Shown here piece after piece: positions 36,939-46,286 of a stretch of 64,000 bases of DNA. Every line of letters begins with the position of its first letter. Position 1 is the first letter of the stretch. Below the pieces are notes generated by a model. It had not been told where the DNA came from. It searched no databases and saw only the letters and a list, made by a program, of their open reading frames with translations. Position numbers and translations under genes: made by a program. Source of the stretch: Bradyrhizobiaceae bacterium Ga0074131 (GTDB lineage: Bacteria > Pseudomonadota > Alphaproteobacteria > Rhizobiales > Xanthobacteraceae); assembly GCA_001464035.1 (NCBI GenBank), contig LNEC01000011.1:248001-312000 (forward strand), read 5' to 3'.

Positions 36939-37239
36939 TCTCAAAGTTCTCCAGATTCGGAAATTGCGTCCAGCGCCCCAAAACTTCGGCACAGCCCGGC
37001 AGCGGTCACCTTTTAGCCGATTATGCCGCGAATGGAAGCGCACAGATAACGCATCGGCCAACGCATCTGCGTGAACGCGACAATTCCGAATATCCGCTGC
37101 TTGTACAATGCACTAGCGCCATCGCTTCATCGCTACTATGTTGGCCTTACGGCGTGCGGGGATCGGTCGATACCCGCTGGCGTCGGGTGTGATGGCCGCC
37201 ACGCCTGCCTCGTTGGGATCTCTCAGTTTGGTGGTTTCG
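36939..37239. other. divergent cytochrome c / cfa intergenic region
   Basis: 301 bases between the cytochrome c start and the cfa start, holding both promoters. I see no convincing -35/-10 pair and no repeat. In-frame codons upstream of the cfa ATG (from 37138) lack family similarity. Confidence 0.35.
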
Positions 37240-38490
37240 ATGGACCGCTTGCTGCGTTATTTCCTGGACCAGTTCATCCGCCGCGGCGCGATGACGTTTA
37301 CGACCGCGAGCGGAGCGAAATTCAGCTGCGGCGACGGCAGCGGGAAGCCGGTCGCGGTCCGCTTCCTGACCGTCGACGCCGAACGCCGGATACTCCTCAA
37401 CCCTGAACTTGCGCTCGGCGAAGTCTATATGGACGGCACCTTTGTCGTCGAAAATGGCTCGATCGCGGATGCGCTGGCACTTCTGATGGACCAGCCCGAG
37501 ATTTTGCCGCACTGGGCCCGGCTGCAATGGCTTCTGCGTTACCTCGTCAGGCACTCCAGGCAGTTCAATCCGCGCCGCCGATCCCTGAACAACGTCGCGC
37601 ACCATTACGATCTCGATGGCCGGCTCTATTCGCTCTTCCTCGATGCCGACAAGCAATACAGCTGCGCCTATTTCGAAACGCCTGACGCGACGCTCGACGA
37701 CGCACAGTTGGCCAAGAAGCGCCACCTCGCCGCCAAGCTGTTGATCCGGCGCGGCGACCGCGTGCTTGACATCGGCTCCGGATGGGGGGGCCTTGGCCTC
37801 TATCTCGCCGAAATGACCGGCGCCAAGCTCACCGGTGTCACGCTATCGACCGAGCAATTGCAGGTGTCGAATGCCCGGGCCGCCGAGAAGAACCTGGCCC
37901 AAACGGCCAACTTCTTCCTCGAAGACTATCGCGACATTCCCGGCCCGTTCGAGCGCATCGTGTCGGTCGGCATGTTCGAGCATGTCGGCGTCGATTTCTA
38001 CGAAACCTATTTCAGGCGGTGCGCCGAACTCCTCACCGACGACGGCGTGATGGTGCTGCATTCGATCGGCCGCTCGGAGGGACCCGACGTCACCAATCCG
38101 TGGATCACCAAGTACATTTTCCCCGGCGGCTATATCCCCGCGCTCTCCGAGGTGATGCCCGCGATCGAGCGCGCCGGACTATTGGTGTGCGACATCGAAA
38201 TCCTGCGGCTGCATTATGCGGAAACGCTAAAGGCGTGGCGGGAGCGGTTCATGGCGCGGCGGGAAGAAGCGGTGCAGCTTTATGACGAGCGCTTTGCGCG
38301 GATGTGGGAGTTTTACCTGGCGTGCTCCGAAATGTCGTTCCGCAAGCAGAACATGATGAATTTCCAGATCCAGCTCGCCAAACGTCAAGGCGTTGTTCCC
38401 GTGACGCGGCACTACATCGAGGATGCAGAGGCCCGGCTTCGCGGGGTCGAGCGTGGCAAGCAACCGCGGCTGCAAATCGCAGGCGAGTAG
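37240..38490 (+). CDS. cfa: cyclopropane-fatty-acyl-phospholipid synthase
   Basis: Methylates cis double bonds of membrane phospholipids with S-adenosylmethionine. Start ATG 37240 (MDRLLRYFLDQFIRRG), 416 residues, normal for rhizobia. An N-terminal domain precedes the methyltransferase core: VAHHYDLDG, YSCAYFETPDATLDDAQ, VLDIGSGWGGLGLYLAE and VSVGMFEHVGVDFYETYF. The catalytic Glu/His/Cys region is in these segments. Monocistronic as far as can be seen. Confidence 0.94.
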   Translation: MDRLLRYFLDQFIRRGAMTFTTASGAKFSCGDGSGKPVAVRFLTVDAERRILLNPELALGEVYMDGTFVVENGSIADALALLMDQPEILPHWARLQWLLRYLVRHSRQFNPRRRSLNNVAHHYDLDGRLYSLFLDADKQYSCAYFETPDATLDDAQLAKKRHLAAKLLIRRGDRVLDIGSGWGGLGLYLAEMTGAKLTGVTLSTEQLQVSNARAAEKNLAQTANFFLEDYRDIPGPFERIVSVGMFEHVGVDFYETYFRRCAELLTDDGVMVLHSIGRSEGPDVTNPWITKYIFPGGYIPALSEVMPAIERAGLLVCDIEILRLHYAETLKAWRERFMARREEAVQLYDERFARMWEFYLACSEMSFRKQNMMNFQIQLAKRQGVVPVTRHYIEDAEARLRGVERGKQPRLQIAGE

Positions 38491-38526
38491 ACCGGTTCGA
38501 TCGAAGCGCTAGGGACGCAGGCCGAA

Positions 38527-38715
38527 TCAGGAGCCTCGCTGGGCGCAGGATGGCGCCGGGCGCGAAAGCTGCGCGCGCACCGCGGCCACGACCAGCCGAT
38601 CGCACGGCTGGTTGCGCAATTCCGGGCGAGAAACGTCGTCCATGGTGTCGATCAACATCGACAGCCATGATCTCTCGCCGCCTGCCGAACGCCATCGCTG
38701 AAGCTGCTGGCCCAT
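38527..38715 (-). CDS. small hypothetical protein
   Basis: A 62-residue frame starting MGQQLQRWRSAGGERSWLSM and continuing TMDDVSRPELRNQPCDRLV. It contains Trp and Cys and is not composed only of high-GC codon noise. No function known. A weak ribosome-binding site (TAGGATCGG) precedes the ATG. This is uncertain; it may not be expressed. Confidence 0.4.
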   Translation of the reverse strand: MGQQLQRWRSAGGERSWLSMLIDTMDDVSRPELRNQPCDRLVVAAVRAQLSRPAPSCAQRGS

Positions 38716-38850
38716 TACCCGATCCTAATCCGCCCCCGTTACCAATCCTGCCGTCGGCGACCCGTTCCCTCCGACCATGACTTAAGCAAAAATTAACCGG
38801 ATGTGATCTGCTTCACAGAAGGTTTCGCCGGGCCGCCCTAAACGTCCAAG

Positions 38851-38973
38851 ATGGCCCAGAAACCCTACCCATCATCGTTCGATCCGCAGGCCGACATCGG
38901 CACCGATTACGCCCTGATTGCCATCGGCGTGGGCGCTGCCGTGGGCGCGCTGATCTATCTCCTGTTGATCTGA
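38851..38973 (+). CDS. 40-residue membrane protein
   Basis: A very short frame: a polar start MAQKPYPSSFDPQADIG, then a single hydrophobic helix ALIAIGVGAAVGALIYLLLI reaching the C-terminus. The composition looks like a real single-pass membrane protein, not noise. It lies in the gap between cfa and dnaB. Function unknown. Confidence 0.5.
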   Translation: MAQKPYPSSFDPQADIGTDYALIAIGVGAAVGALIYLLLI

Positions 38974-39243
38974 TTCGGTTCCGGGACATTTGCCGCCCTA
39001 GGCATGAGTGTGCCTGCGCGGGGCAGGGTTCAATGCGCACTGGATTTCCCAGGATGACGAGGCGCGGCGTGCCGTTGCCCCCGGCTAGGCAAAACCCGTC
39101 AAGCAGAATGCGCGGCCCCTGACCTGGATTCGCACATTGGATTGTGTGAATCGGGCATAAGGCACGAGCACCCTTTCGCTGCGGCGCGGAGTGGCGCTCT
39201 ATCCCGCCCCGCATCCGACAAAGTCCGAGAACATTTCAAAGCC

Positions 39244-40743
39244 ATGGCCCTGACTGATTCGAACGTCCTCAAGCTCGCACCCGATCCGGGAACGCCGGCC
39301 TATCGCAGCGCACCACACAATATCGAGGCCGAACAGAGCCTGCTGGGCGCGATCCTCGTCAATAACGACGCTTTTTATCGGGTTTCGGACTTTCTTGAAC
39401 CAAAGCATTTTTTCGAACCGATCCATCAGACCATCTATGAAACCGCCAGCAGCCTGATCCGGATGGGCAAGGTCGCTACCCCGGTGACGCTGAAGACCTT
39501 CGTTCCGGCCGACACCGACATCGGCGGCATGACGGTCGGCCAGTATCTCGCCCGCCTCGCCGCCGAAGCGACCACCATTATCAACGCCCAGGACTACGGG
39601 CGGACCATCTACGAGCTGGCGTTGCGCCGCGACCTGATCCGGATCGGCGAGGACATGGTCAATGTCGCGTTCGACGCGCCGGTGGATTTTGCGCCGCGCG
39701 CGCAGATCGAGGACGCCGAGCGCAGGCTCTACGAACTGGCGGAGTCCGGCCGCTACGACGGCGGCTTCCAGCGCTTTGCACAGGCCCTCACCGTCGCCGT
39801 CGATATGGCGGCCAAGGCTTTTCAACGCGACGGGAAACTGTCGGGCATTGCCAGCGGCCTGCGTGATCTCGACGTCAAGATGGGTGGCCTGCAGCCTTCC
39901 GACTTGATCATCGTCGCCGGCCGTCCCGGCATGGGCAAGACCGCGCTCGCCACCAACATCGCCTACAACGTCGCCAAGGCGCATCGCGCCGAAGTCCAGG
40001 CCGACGGCACCATGAAATCCGTCAATGGCGGCATCGTCGGCTTCTTCTCATGCGAAATGTCGGCCGAACAGCTCGCCACCCGTATTCTCGCCGAGCAGAC
40101 CAGCATCGCCTCGAGCACGATCCGGCGCGGCGGCATTACCGAAACCGACTTCGAGAAGATTCGCGACTATTCGATCGAGTTGCAGTCGCTGCCGCTCTAT
40201 GTCGACGAGACCGGCGGCCTGTCGATTTCGCAGCTGACCGCCCGCGCCCGCCGCCTGAAGCGGCAAAAGGGCCTCGACCTCATCGTGGTCGACTACATCC
40301 AGCTGCTGCAAGGCTCGGGAAAGCGCGGCAACGACAATCGAGTGCAGGAAGTCACCGAGATCACCACCAGCCTGAAGGCGCTGGCCAAGGAACTGAACGT
40401 TCCCATCATCGCACTGTCGCAGCTTTCCCGCCAGGTCGAGAGCCGCGACGACAAGCGCCCGCAGCTGTCGGACCTGCGTGAATCCGGTTCGATCGAGCAG
40501 GACGCCGACGTCGTGATGTTCGTCTATCGCGAGGAATATTACCTCGCCAACAAGGAGCCACGCGTCGGCACGCCGGAATATGAGAAATGGCAGCTCGAGA
40601 TGTCGCTGGTGCATGGCAAGGCCGAAGTCATCATCGGTAAACAGCGCCACGGACCCACCGGCACGGTCGAACTGGCGTTCGAAGGCCAGTTCACCCGGTT
40701 CAGCGATCTCGCGCAGGACAGCCATTTGCCGGCGCAATACTGA
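39244..40743 (+). CDS. dnaB: replicative DNA helicase
   Basis: Unwinds DNA at the replication fork. Start ATG 39244 (499 residues). The N-terminal domain has PHNIEAEQSLLGAIL; the C-terminal RecA-like domain has Walker A GRPGMGKTALA (Lys232), VVDYIQLLQGSG (Walker B) and LSQLSRQVESRDDKRPQLSD, DLRESGSIEQDADVV. No intein is present. It lies upstream of alr; that pairing is common in alphaproteobacteria. Confidence 0.97.
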   Translation: MALTDSNVLKLAPDPGTPAYRSAPHNIEAEQSLLGAILVNNDAFYRVSDFLEPKHFFEPIHQTIYETASSLIRMGKVATPVTLKTFVPADTDIGGMTVGQYLARLAAEATTIINAQDYGRTIYELALRRDLIRIGEDMVNVAFDAPVDFAPRAQIEDAERRLYELAESGRYDGGFQRFAQALTVAVDMAAKAFQRDGKLSGIASGLRDLDVKMGGLQPSDLIIVAGRPGMGKTALATNIAYNVAKAHRAEVQADGTMKSVNGGIVGFFSCEMSAEQLATRILAEQTSIASSTIRRGGITETDFEKIRDYSIELQSLPLYVDETGGLSISQLTARARRLKRQKGLDLIVVDYIQLLQGSGKRGNDNRVQEVTEITTSLKALAKELNVPIIALSQLSRQVESRDDKRPQLSDLRESGSIEQDADVVMFVYREEYYLANKEPRVGTPEYEKWQLEMSLVHGKAEVIIGKQRHGPTGTVELAFEGQFTRFSDLAQDSHLPAQY

Positions 40744-40791
40744 CCCGGCCGCTACGGTTGAACCGCGGCATGCCTGCGCGTAAAGTAAGGT

Positions 40792-42002
40792 ATGAACATC
40801 GTTTCCGATCCGAAATTCGCCCCGCCCGGCTCTGTCCTGTCGCCCGAGGCGAACCAGGCGGCTGCGCTGGCGACCGCCAGCGCCGTTCTCACCGTCGATC
40901 TCGACGCCATTATCGCCAACTGGCGCAAACTCGAGAAGTCGGCGGTGCCGGCCGAATGCGCCGGCGTGGTCAAGGCCAACGCCTATGGCTGCGGCGCCGA
41001 ACAAGTCGCGCGCGCGCTCGCCGGCGCCGGCTGCAAGACGTTTTTCGTGGCAACCCTCGGCGAAGCCCGCGTGGTTCGCGCGGCGGTGCCGGCGGCGGCA
41101 ATCTATGTGCTCGACGGCTTCTTCCAGAATACCGGGGACGCCTATGCCAGGATCGACGCCAGGCCGGTGATCGGCGATCTCAACGAGCTAGCCGAGTGGG
41201 ACGTGTTCTGCCGCCGCACCGGCTGGGCCGGCGGCGCCGCCATTCATATCGATACCGGCATGAACCGGCTCGGCCTGACCATTATAGAAGCGCAGGGCAT
41301 CATTCCGCGGATCAACGCCGGCGATCACGGCATCACGCTGGTCATGAGCCACCTCGCCTGCGCCGAGACCCTCAATCATCCGCTCAACGCCAAACAGCTC
41401 GCGACCTTCCGCGAGATCGCCAGCCTGTTTTCCGGCGTGCCGGCGTGTACCTCGGTGCCGCGTTCCAGTTCGACCTGGTGCGGCCGGGCGCCGCCCTCTA
41501 TGGCGTCAATCCGACGCCGGAGGCCGACAACCCGATGCAGCCGGTGGTCGAGTTGAAAGCCCGCATCGTGCAGATCCGCAATATCGAGAAAGGCGACAGC
41601 GTCGGTTATGGCGGAACCTGGAGCGCGCGGCGGCCGACCCGACTCGCCATCGTAGCCGCCGGCTATGCCGACGGCTATTTCCGCGCCGGCAGCAGCAATG
41701 ATGGCACCCGCGGCGCCGAGGTTATCGTCGCCGGCAAGCGCTGCCCCGTCGCCGGCCGCATCTCGATGGACCTGATGGCTATCGACGTCACCGACCTCGA
41801 CAAGAGCGCGGTGCGGCGCGGCCACATGGTCACGCTGATCGGCGAAGGCATCACCGTCGACGAACTCGCGCATCATTTCGGCACCATCGGCTACGAAGTC
41901 CTGACCAGCCTCGGCCCGCGTTATGCGCGGATCTACAAGGGCGGAGCGGCGGCGGAGCCGGCTGCTGCAGCGTCCGAACCGGCCCCCGTCATACCGGCCT
42001 GA
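40792..42002 (+). pseudogene. alr: alanine racemase, frameshifted by an apparent 22-bp deletion
   Basis: PLP enzyme making D-alanine for peptidoglycan. From ATG 40792 the frame has VVKANAYGCGAEQVA with the catalytic Lys, MNRLGLT and MSHLACAE. After SLFSGVPA at about 41442 it goes out of family. A second frame resumes at GTG 41445 (VYLGAAFQFDLVRPGAALYG) and runs through AAGYADGYFR, GRISMDLMAID and the C-terminus to 42002. The family segment SLANSSG with a PLP-phosphate-binding Ser is absent. Two CCGGCGT copies (41432-41438, 41440-41446) flank the join, fitting a 22-bp deletion by repeat slippage or an assembly error. Confidence 0.9.
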
Positions 42003-42008
42003 CCATTC

Positions 42009-42779
42009 GTGAAGATCGCCACCTTCAACATCAACAACATCAATCGCCGCCTCCCAAATTTGCTGCGCTGGCTGCGCGCAGAAAAACCCGACGTCGTCGC
42101 GCTGCAGGAACTGAAATCCACCGACGCCGACTTTCCGCTCGATGCGATCGAGAAGGCCGGCTACGGCGCGGTGTGGCGCGGCCAAAAAACCTGGAACGGC
42201 GTTGCCATCCTGGCGCGCAAGGCCAAACCGGTGCTGACCCGCATTGCCCTGCCCGGCGATCGCGACGATCGCGAAGCGCGCTATATCGAGGCCGCCGTCA
42301 ACGGCATCATCGTCACCAGCATCTACCTGCCGAACGGCAATCCGCAGCCGGGGCCGAAATTCGACCACAAGCTCGACTGGTTCAGGCGGCTCAGACGGCA
42401 CGCCGCGAAATTCATCAAGCAGGATATCCCGGTCGTACTGGCCGGCGACTACAACGTCGCGCCCACACCGCTCGATATCTATCCGACCAGGTCCTGGGAC
42501 AAGGATGCGCTGATCCAGCCGAAGAGCCGCGCCGCATTCAAGCAATTGATGGCGCAGGGCTGGTGCGACGCGATCCGCGAACTGCATCCGGCAAAACCGA
42601 TGTTCACGTTCTGGGACTACAAGCGCAACCGCTGGCCGCGCGACGCCGGCTTGCGGCTCGACCACCTGCTGCTCAGTCCGGCGCTGGCGCCGCGGCTGAT
42701 GAAGGCCGGCGTCGACCGCAAGCTGCGCGGCGAGGAAGGCGCCAGCGATCACGCGCCGGCGTGGATCGTGCTGCGCTGA
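42009..42779 (+). CDS. xth: exodeoxyribonuclease III
   Basis: A 256-residue AP endonuclease/exonuclease family enzyme. It starts at GTG 42009 (MKIATFNINNINRRLPNLL), and has VVALQELKSTDADFP (metal-binding Glu), GDYNVAPTPLDIY (catalytic Asp-Asn), and GLRLDHLLLSPAL then SDHAPAWIVL (catalytic Asp-His). Length and motifs match alphaproteobacterial Xth proteins. It lies 6 bases after alr. Confidence 0.93.
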   Translation: MKIATFNINNINRRLPNLLRWLRAEKPDVVALQELKSTDADFPLDAIEKAGYGAVWRGQKTWNGVAILARKAKPVLTRIALPGDRDDREARYIEAAVNGIIVTSIYLPNGNPQPGPKFDHKLDWFRRLRRHAAKFIKQDIPVVLAGDYNVAPTPLDIYPTRSWDKDALIQPKSRAAFKQLMAQGWCDAIRELHPAKPMFTFWDYKRNRWPRDAGLRLDHLLLSPALAPRLMKAGVDRKLRGEEGASDHAPAWIVLR

Positions 42780-42802
42780 ATACTCTGGATCCGACACCTG
42801 CA

Positions 42803-42877
42803 GCCCGGATGGAGCAAAGCGCAATCCGGGAATCATCAAGCGGCGGGACCCCGGATTTCGCTTCGCTCCATCCGGGC
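42803..42877. repeat. imperfect palindromic repeat (Bradyrhizobium-type)
   Basis: GCCCGGATGGAGC...GCGCAATCCGGG (42803-42830) and its near-reverse-complement CCCGGATTTCGC...ATCCGGGC (42850-42877) flank a 19-base spacer. I know near-identical palindromes from intergenic regions of Bradyrhizobium, so it is probably a dispersed element. It may also act as the xth terminator. Confidence 0.6.
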
Positions 42878-42959
42878 TACAGTCCTTCGATTCAATTTCA
42901 GATTCGTCATTGCGAGAGCGGCTGACACGACGCTCATCGATCCAGACATGACTAACCAT

Positions 42960-43560
42960 CTCGCGACCGCCAGGCGCCCGAGGCTTGCATCAGTTTCACC
43001 CTTCTCGAGAAGAAGGGCGCAGGGAAAGCCGGGCGCCGATTGCACCCGCGGTCGTGCACAAAAAGCGCACGAGTAGACCACAGGTGAACCGGATCATCCG
43101 GCTTTCCCTGCACGATGGGTTACGGCTTATACGTGATCACCCTGGTGACCGGCTTTCTTGCCACCATCGCCCTGCGGATTGACGATGCGCCCGAACCCGG
43201 TTGGGGCCTGAGGCATCTCCGCAAAGCTTGACGCCAGCGTCGGGGCGTCGGGCCTGCACGATTTCGCCGTCCGCGCCTGTCCCGCCAAAGCTCTCGCCGG
43301 ACCTCGTCCCTATCCGGCAAGTTTCGTCGTAGACAGTTTTAAGCGCCGTTCGTCCGCGCGCCGGATGATCGCTCACGGAGAGCAATCCGCCCTGCGATCC
43401 CTTGCGCGCCCGACGCTGTCGCGTCCATCGCATCCCACCGCGCGTTCGTGACGTGCGCAACGCCCTAAAGGTGATTTGCCCGACGTGTTAAACGAAATGT
43501 TTTTGTTTCGATGACTTGACATGACTTCTGATAAACGGAAGTGATTTGCCCGTCGGGTAG
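42960..43560. repeat. dispersed-repeat-like noncoding stretch
   Basis: About 600 bases with several motifs I associate with a long noncoding element in Bradyrhizobium, such as GAAGAAGGGCGCAGGGAAAG, CCTGGTGACCGGCTTTCTTG and GTGATTTGCCCG (twice). The boundaries are approximate and the match is from memory. I see no coding capacity. Confidence 0.45.
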
Positions 43561-43624
43561 TCACACGGTGCTTTTCGGCTCTACTCAACCAGTCCGCCAA
43601 CGCATTTTTCAAGGAGAAGACACC

Positions 43625-43948
43625 ATGGCGCTCTATGAGCTGCGCACCTACACCCTCTACGTCGGCAAGATGTCCGAAGCCGTGAAGCTGTACCAGGAGC
43701 TCGGATTCCCTGCGATGCAGAAGGGCGAGCACGACAAGAAGCTGATCGGATATTTTCAGAGTGACGTTGGCACCATCAACCAGATCATCCATCTCTGGAA
43801 ATTCGAGGACGACGCCGATCGCCGCAAGTCCTGGCAAGCGCTGTTCGCCAATCCTGACTTCATGAACTTCGCCGGCAAATTTCGACCGCTGGTGATGACA
43901 CAGGAGGTAAAGCTCCTGCTCGCGGCGCCGTGGGGACCGCATCCGTAG
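43625..43948 (+). CDS. NIPSNAP family protein
   Basis: A 107-residue dimeric alpha/beta-barrel protein. MALYELRTYTLYVGKMSE and HLWKFEDDADRRKSW are the NIPSNAP signature. No catalytic residues are known in this family. Start ATG 43625 follows AAGGAGA. A TauE-like transporter follows on the same strand. Confidence 0.9.
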   Translation: MALYELRTYTLYVGKMSEAVKLYQELGFPAMQKGEHDKKLIGYFQSDVGTINQIIHLWKFEDDADRRKSWQALFANPDFMNFAGKFRPLVMTQEVKLLLAAPWGPHP

Positions 43949-44002
43949 GTGCCCCAAGCCCGCTCATCCGGGTAGGAGAGCAACGGTTCGCGGAGACCCC
44001 CC

Positions 44003-44731
44003 TTGAACTTCCTCTTCGTCCTCGTCGTCGGGCTCGCCGCCGGCACCATCTCGGGCATCGTCGGCACGGGATCGTCGATCATGCTGATGCCGGTGCTGGT
44101 GTATCAATACGGGCCGCAGCAGGCGGTACCGATCATGGCGGTCGCCGCCGTGATGGCGAACCTGTCGCGCATCCTGGCCTGGTGGCGCGAGGTCGAATGG
44201 CGGGCCTGCGCCGCCTATTCGGTGACCGGTATTCCCGCCGCGGCGCTCGGCGCCCGCACCCTGCTGGCGCTGCCGCCGCGCGTGGTGGATGTTTCGATCG
44301 GGCTGTTCCTGATCGCGATGGTGCCGGCGCGGCACTGGCTCGCCCGGCACGATCTCAAACTGTCGCTCTGGCACCTCGCCGCCGGCGGCGCCGTCGTCGG
44401 CTACCTCACCGGTATCGTGGTGTCGACGGGGCCGTTGAGCGTGCCGCTGTTCCTGTTCTACGGCCTCAGCAAGGGCGCCTTCCTAGCCACCGAAGCCGCG
44501 AGCTCGCTCGGATTATATGTCAGCAAATCCCTGACCTTCCAGCAGTTCGGCGCGCTGACGGGCGATGTCGCGCTGAAGGGCCTCATCGCCGGTTCGTCGC
44601 TGATGGCGGGCGCCGTCATCGCCCGGCGTTTCGTATTGCGGCTCGAGCCGGATGTGTTTCGGCTGATGATGGATGGTATCATGCTGGCGGCCGGGATCGC
44701 GATGCTGTTCAACGCCTTCGTCGGCGCATGA
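44003..44731 (+). CDS. TauE/SafE family sulfite/anion exporter
   Basis: A 242-residue integral membrane protein with 7-8 hydrophobic segments. It starts at TTG 44003 (LNFLFVLVVGLAAGTISGIV), with GTGSSIMLMPVLVYQY and GYLTGIVVSTGPLSVPLFLF as the repeated TauE/SafE motif. The family moves sulfonate or other anions; substrate here unknown. It follows the NIPSNAP gene. Confidence 0.85.
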   Translation: MNFLFVLVVGLAAGTISGIVGTGSSIMLMPVLVYQYGPQQAVPIMAVAAVMANLSRILAWWREVEWRACAAYSVTGIPAAALGARTLLALPPRVVDVSIGLFLIAMVPARHWLARHDLKLSLWHLAAGGAVVGYLTGIVVSTGPLSVPLFLFYGLSKGAFLATEAASSLGLYVSKSLTFQQFGALTGDVALKGLIAGSSLMAGAVIARRFVLRLEPDVFRLMMDGIMLAAGIAMLFNAFVGA

Positions 44732-44759
44732 TTCCGGTGCGAAATCAGGAGTGGATGGT

Positions 44760-46169
44760 TTGAGCGTATTGGCTGACACAAGCGACATTCCCGATTCTCG
44801 CGGCGGGCCGGTTGAGCGAACCGAGGCCCGACAGGCCACGTTGAAATTCGCCGAGGCGGCCCTTGCCGGCAGCAAGCGCGAGGGCCTGCTGCTGGCGATC
44901 CGCGCGCGCTGGGTGGCGCTGGCGGTGACCGCCGTCACGTTGCCGATCATCAATCCGAACTGGGAGGTGCTCTATTACGTCGCGATGCTGAGCCTTTTTG
45001 CCGTGATCGGCTGGGCCCAGCTCAAGGTCGGCAAGACCACCGGCCGGTCCCGGCCGGAGCTTTTTCTAATGTTCTGCGATCTGGCGCTGCTGACCTTCCT
45101 CAGCGTCGTGCCCAATCCCTGGAGCACCGCGAACTGGCCGCTGGCGATGCAGTTCCGGTTCGACACCTTCATCTATTTCTTCATCTTCCTGGCCACCGCG
45201 ACGCTGGCCTATTCGTGGCGCACCGTGGTGGCGATGGGCGCCTGGACCTCAGCGGTGTGGGCGATCGCCGTCGCCTGGGTTTACCTGCAGCCCGAAACCC
45301 ATGCCGCGCTGTCCGAACGCGTGCGCGTCGCCACAGGCTCCGACATCCGGCTGTTCGAGATCATCGACCCCGCGGCGATCGGTGTCGGCGGACGGTTTCA
45401 ACAAATCACGGTCTTCATGATCGTCGCCATGATCCTGGCGCTGGCGGCGCGCCGTTCCAATGCGCTCCTGATCAGCCATGCCGGGATCGAGCGCGAGCGC
45501 ACCAATCTGGCGCGTTATTTTTCCCCGAATGTCGTCGAGGAGCTTTCGAAGAACGACGAGCCGCTGAAGCAGGTTCGAACCCAGGATGTCGCGGTGCTGT
45601 TCGCCGATATCGTCGGCTTCACCGCCTATTCCGACGGCCGCAGCCCGACCGAGGTGATCGACACACTGCGGCGCTTCCATGAGCGGATGGAGCGCGAGGT
45701 TTTCCGCCATGAGGGAACGCTGGACAAATATCTCGGCGATGGATTGATGGCGACGTTCGGCACCCCCTTCACCGGTGATTGCGACGCCGGCAATGCGCTG
45801 CGTTGCGCGCAGGCCATGATAAGCTCGATGGACGAATTGAATCTCGAGCGAAAACATCGCGGCGAGCCGCCGATCCAGCTCAGCCTCGGACTGCACTACG
45901 GCCCGGTCGTGCTCGGCGATATGGGATTGAACCGGCTCGAATTCGCCGTCATCGGAACCACGGTAAACGCGGCGAGCCGGCTCGAGTCCCTCACCCGCGA
46001 ATTCGGCTGCGCGATGGTGGTCAGCCACGGTCTGGTGCAACGGGCGCGCGCGGAAGGCCAATGCGCGAACGCCGACTTCATGCATCTGGTCGAGAAGCCA
46101 GCCTGCACGGTCCGCGGCATCGAGCAACCGGTCGCGATCTGGACGCGCGCGAGCAACGCGCAGGCCTGA
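44760..46169 (+). CDS. adenylate/guanylate cyclase with N-terminal membrane domain
   Basis: A class III nucleotide cyclase. From TTG 44760 (469 residues; start not certain), residues about 40-240 hold several membrane segments (LAVTAVTLPIIN, YVAMLSLFAVIGWAQ and more). The catalytic domain at about 270-450 has VAVLFADIVGFTAYSDG with the metal-binding Asp residues, LDKYLGDGLMATFG and GTTVNAASRLE. Whether it makes cAMP or cGMP cannot be read by eye. Confidence 0.88.
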   Translation: MSVLADTSDIPDSRGGPVERTEARQATLKFAEAALAGSKREGLLLAIRARWVALAVTAVTLPIINPNWEVLYYVAMLSLFAVIGWAQLKVGKTTGRSRPELFLMFCDLALLTFLSVVPNPWSTANWPLAMQFRFDTFIYFFIFLATATLAYSWRTVVAMGAWTSAVWAIAVAWVYLQPETHAALSERVRVATGSDIRLFEIIDPAAIGVGGRFQQITVFMIVAMILALAARRSNALLISHAGIERERTNLARYFSPNVVEELSKNDEPLKQVRTQDVAVLFADIVGFTAYSDGRSPTEVIDTLRRFHERMEREVFRHEGTLDKYLGDGLMATFGTPFTGDCDAGNALRCAQAMISSMDELNLERKHRGEPPIQLSLGLHYGPVVLGDMGLNRLEFAVIGTTVNAASRLESLTREFGCAMVVSHGLVQRARAEGQCANADFMHLVEKPACTVRGIEQPVAIWTRASNAQA

Positions 46170-46286
46170 CAAGCGGATGGCAAGTTCGCCCACCAATCCC
46201 CATTTGAGGGTTACTGCCGGGCCTCATGGCGGGGCGGAACCAGTGGGATCGATCCGTTTACGATCCCGGATCAACAAGGCTGAAGC

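Larger units (their letters stand above)
42780..43624. other. repeat-rich intergenic spacer between xth and the NIPSNAP gene
   Basis: 845 bases with no gene that I can support. It holds a 75-base palindrome (42803-42877), a mixed repeat-like stretch (about 42960-43560) and two copies of GTGATTTGCCCG at 43471 and 43541. Short frames here are not protein-like. Confidence 0.6.

Noticed and set aside
41376..42959. Long minus-strand frame opposite alr and xth
   Set aside because: It covers two recognisable plus-strand genes and has no domain of its own.
42985..43182. Short plus-strand frame in the xth-NIPSNAP spacer
   Set aside because: It lies inside repeat-like sequence and its residues look like translated repeat, not a protein family.
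43511..43550. TTGACA at 43516 as a promoter for the NIPSNAP gene
   Set aside because: No acceptable -10 element lies at 16-18 bases; the sequence is also within repeat-like DNA.
44673..44759. Earlier start for the adenylate cyclase inside the TauE gene
   Set aside because: It would overlap the transporter by about 60 bases with residues unlike any cyclase; TTG 44760 follows a GGAG site.
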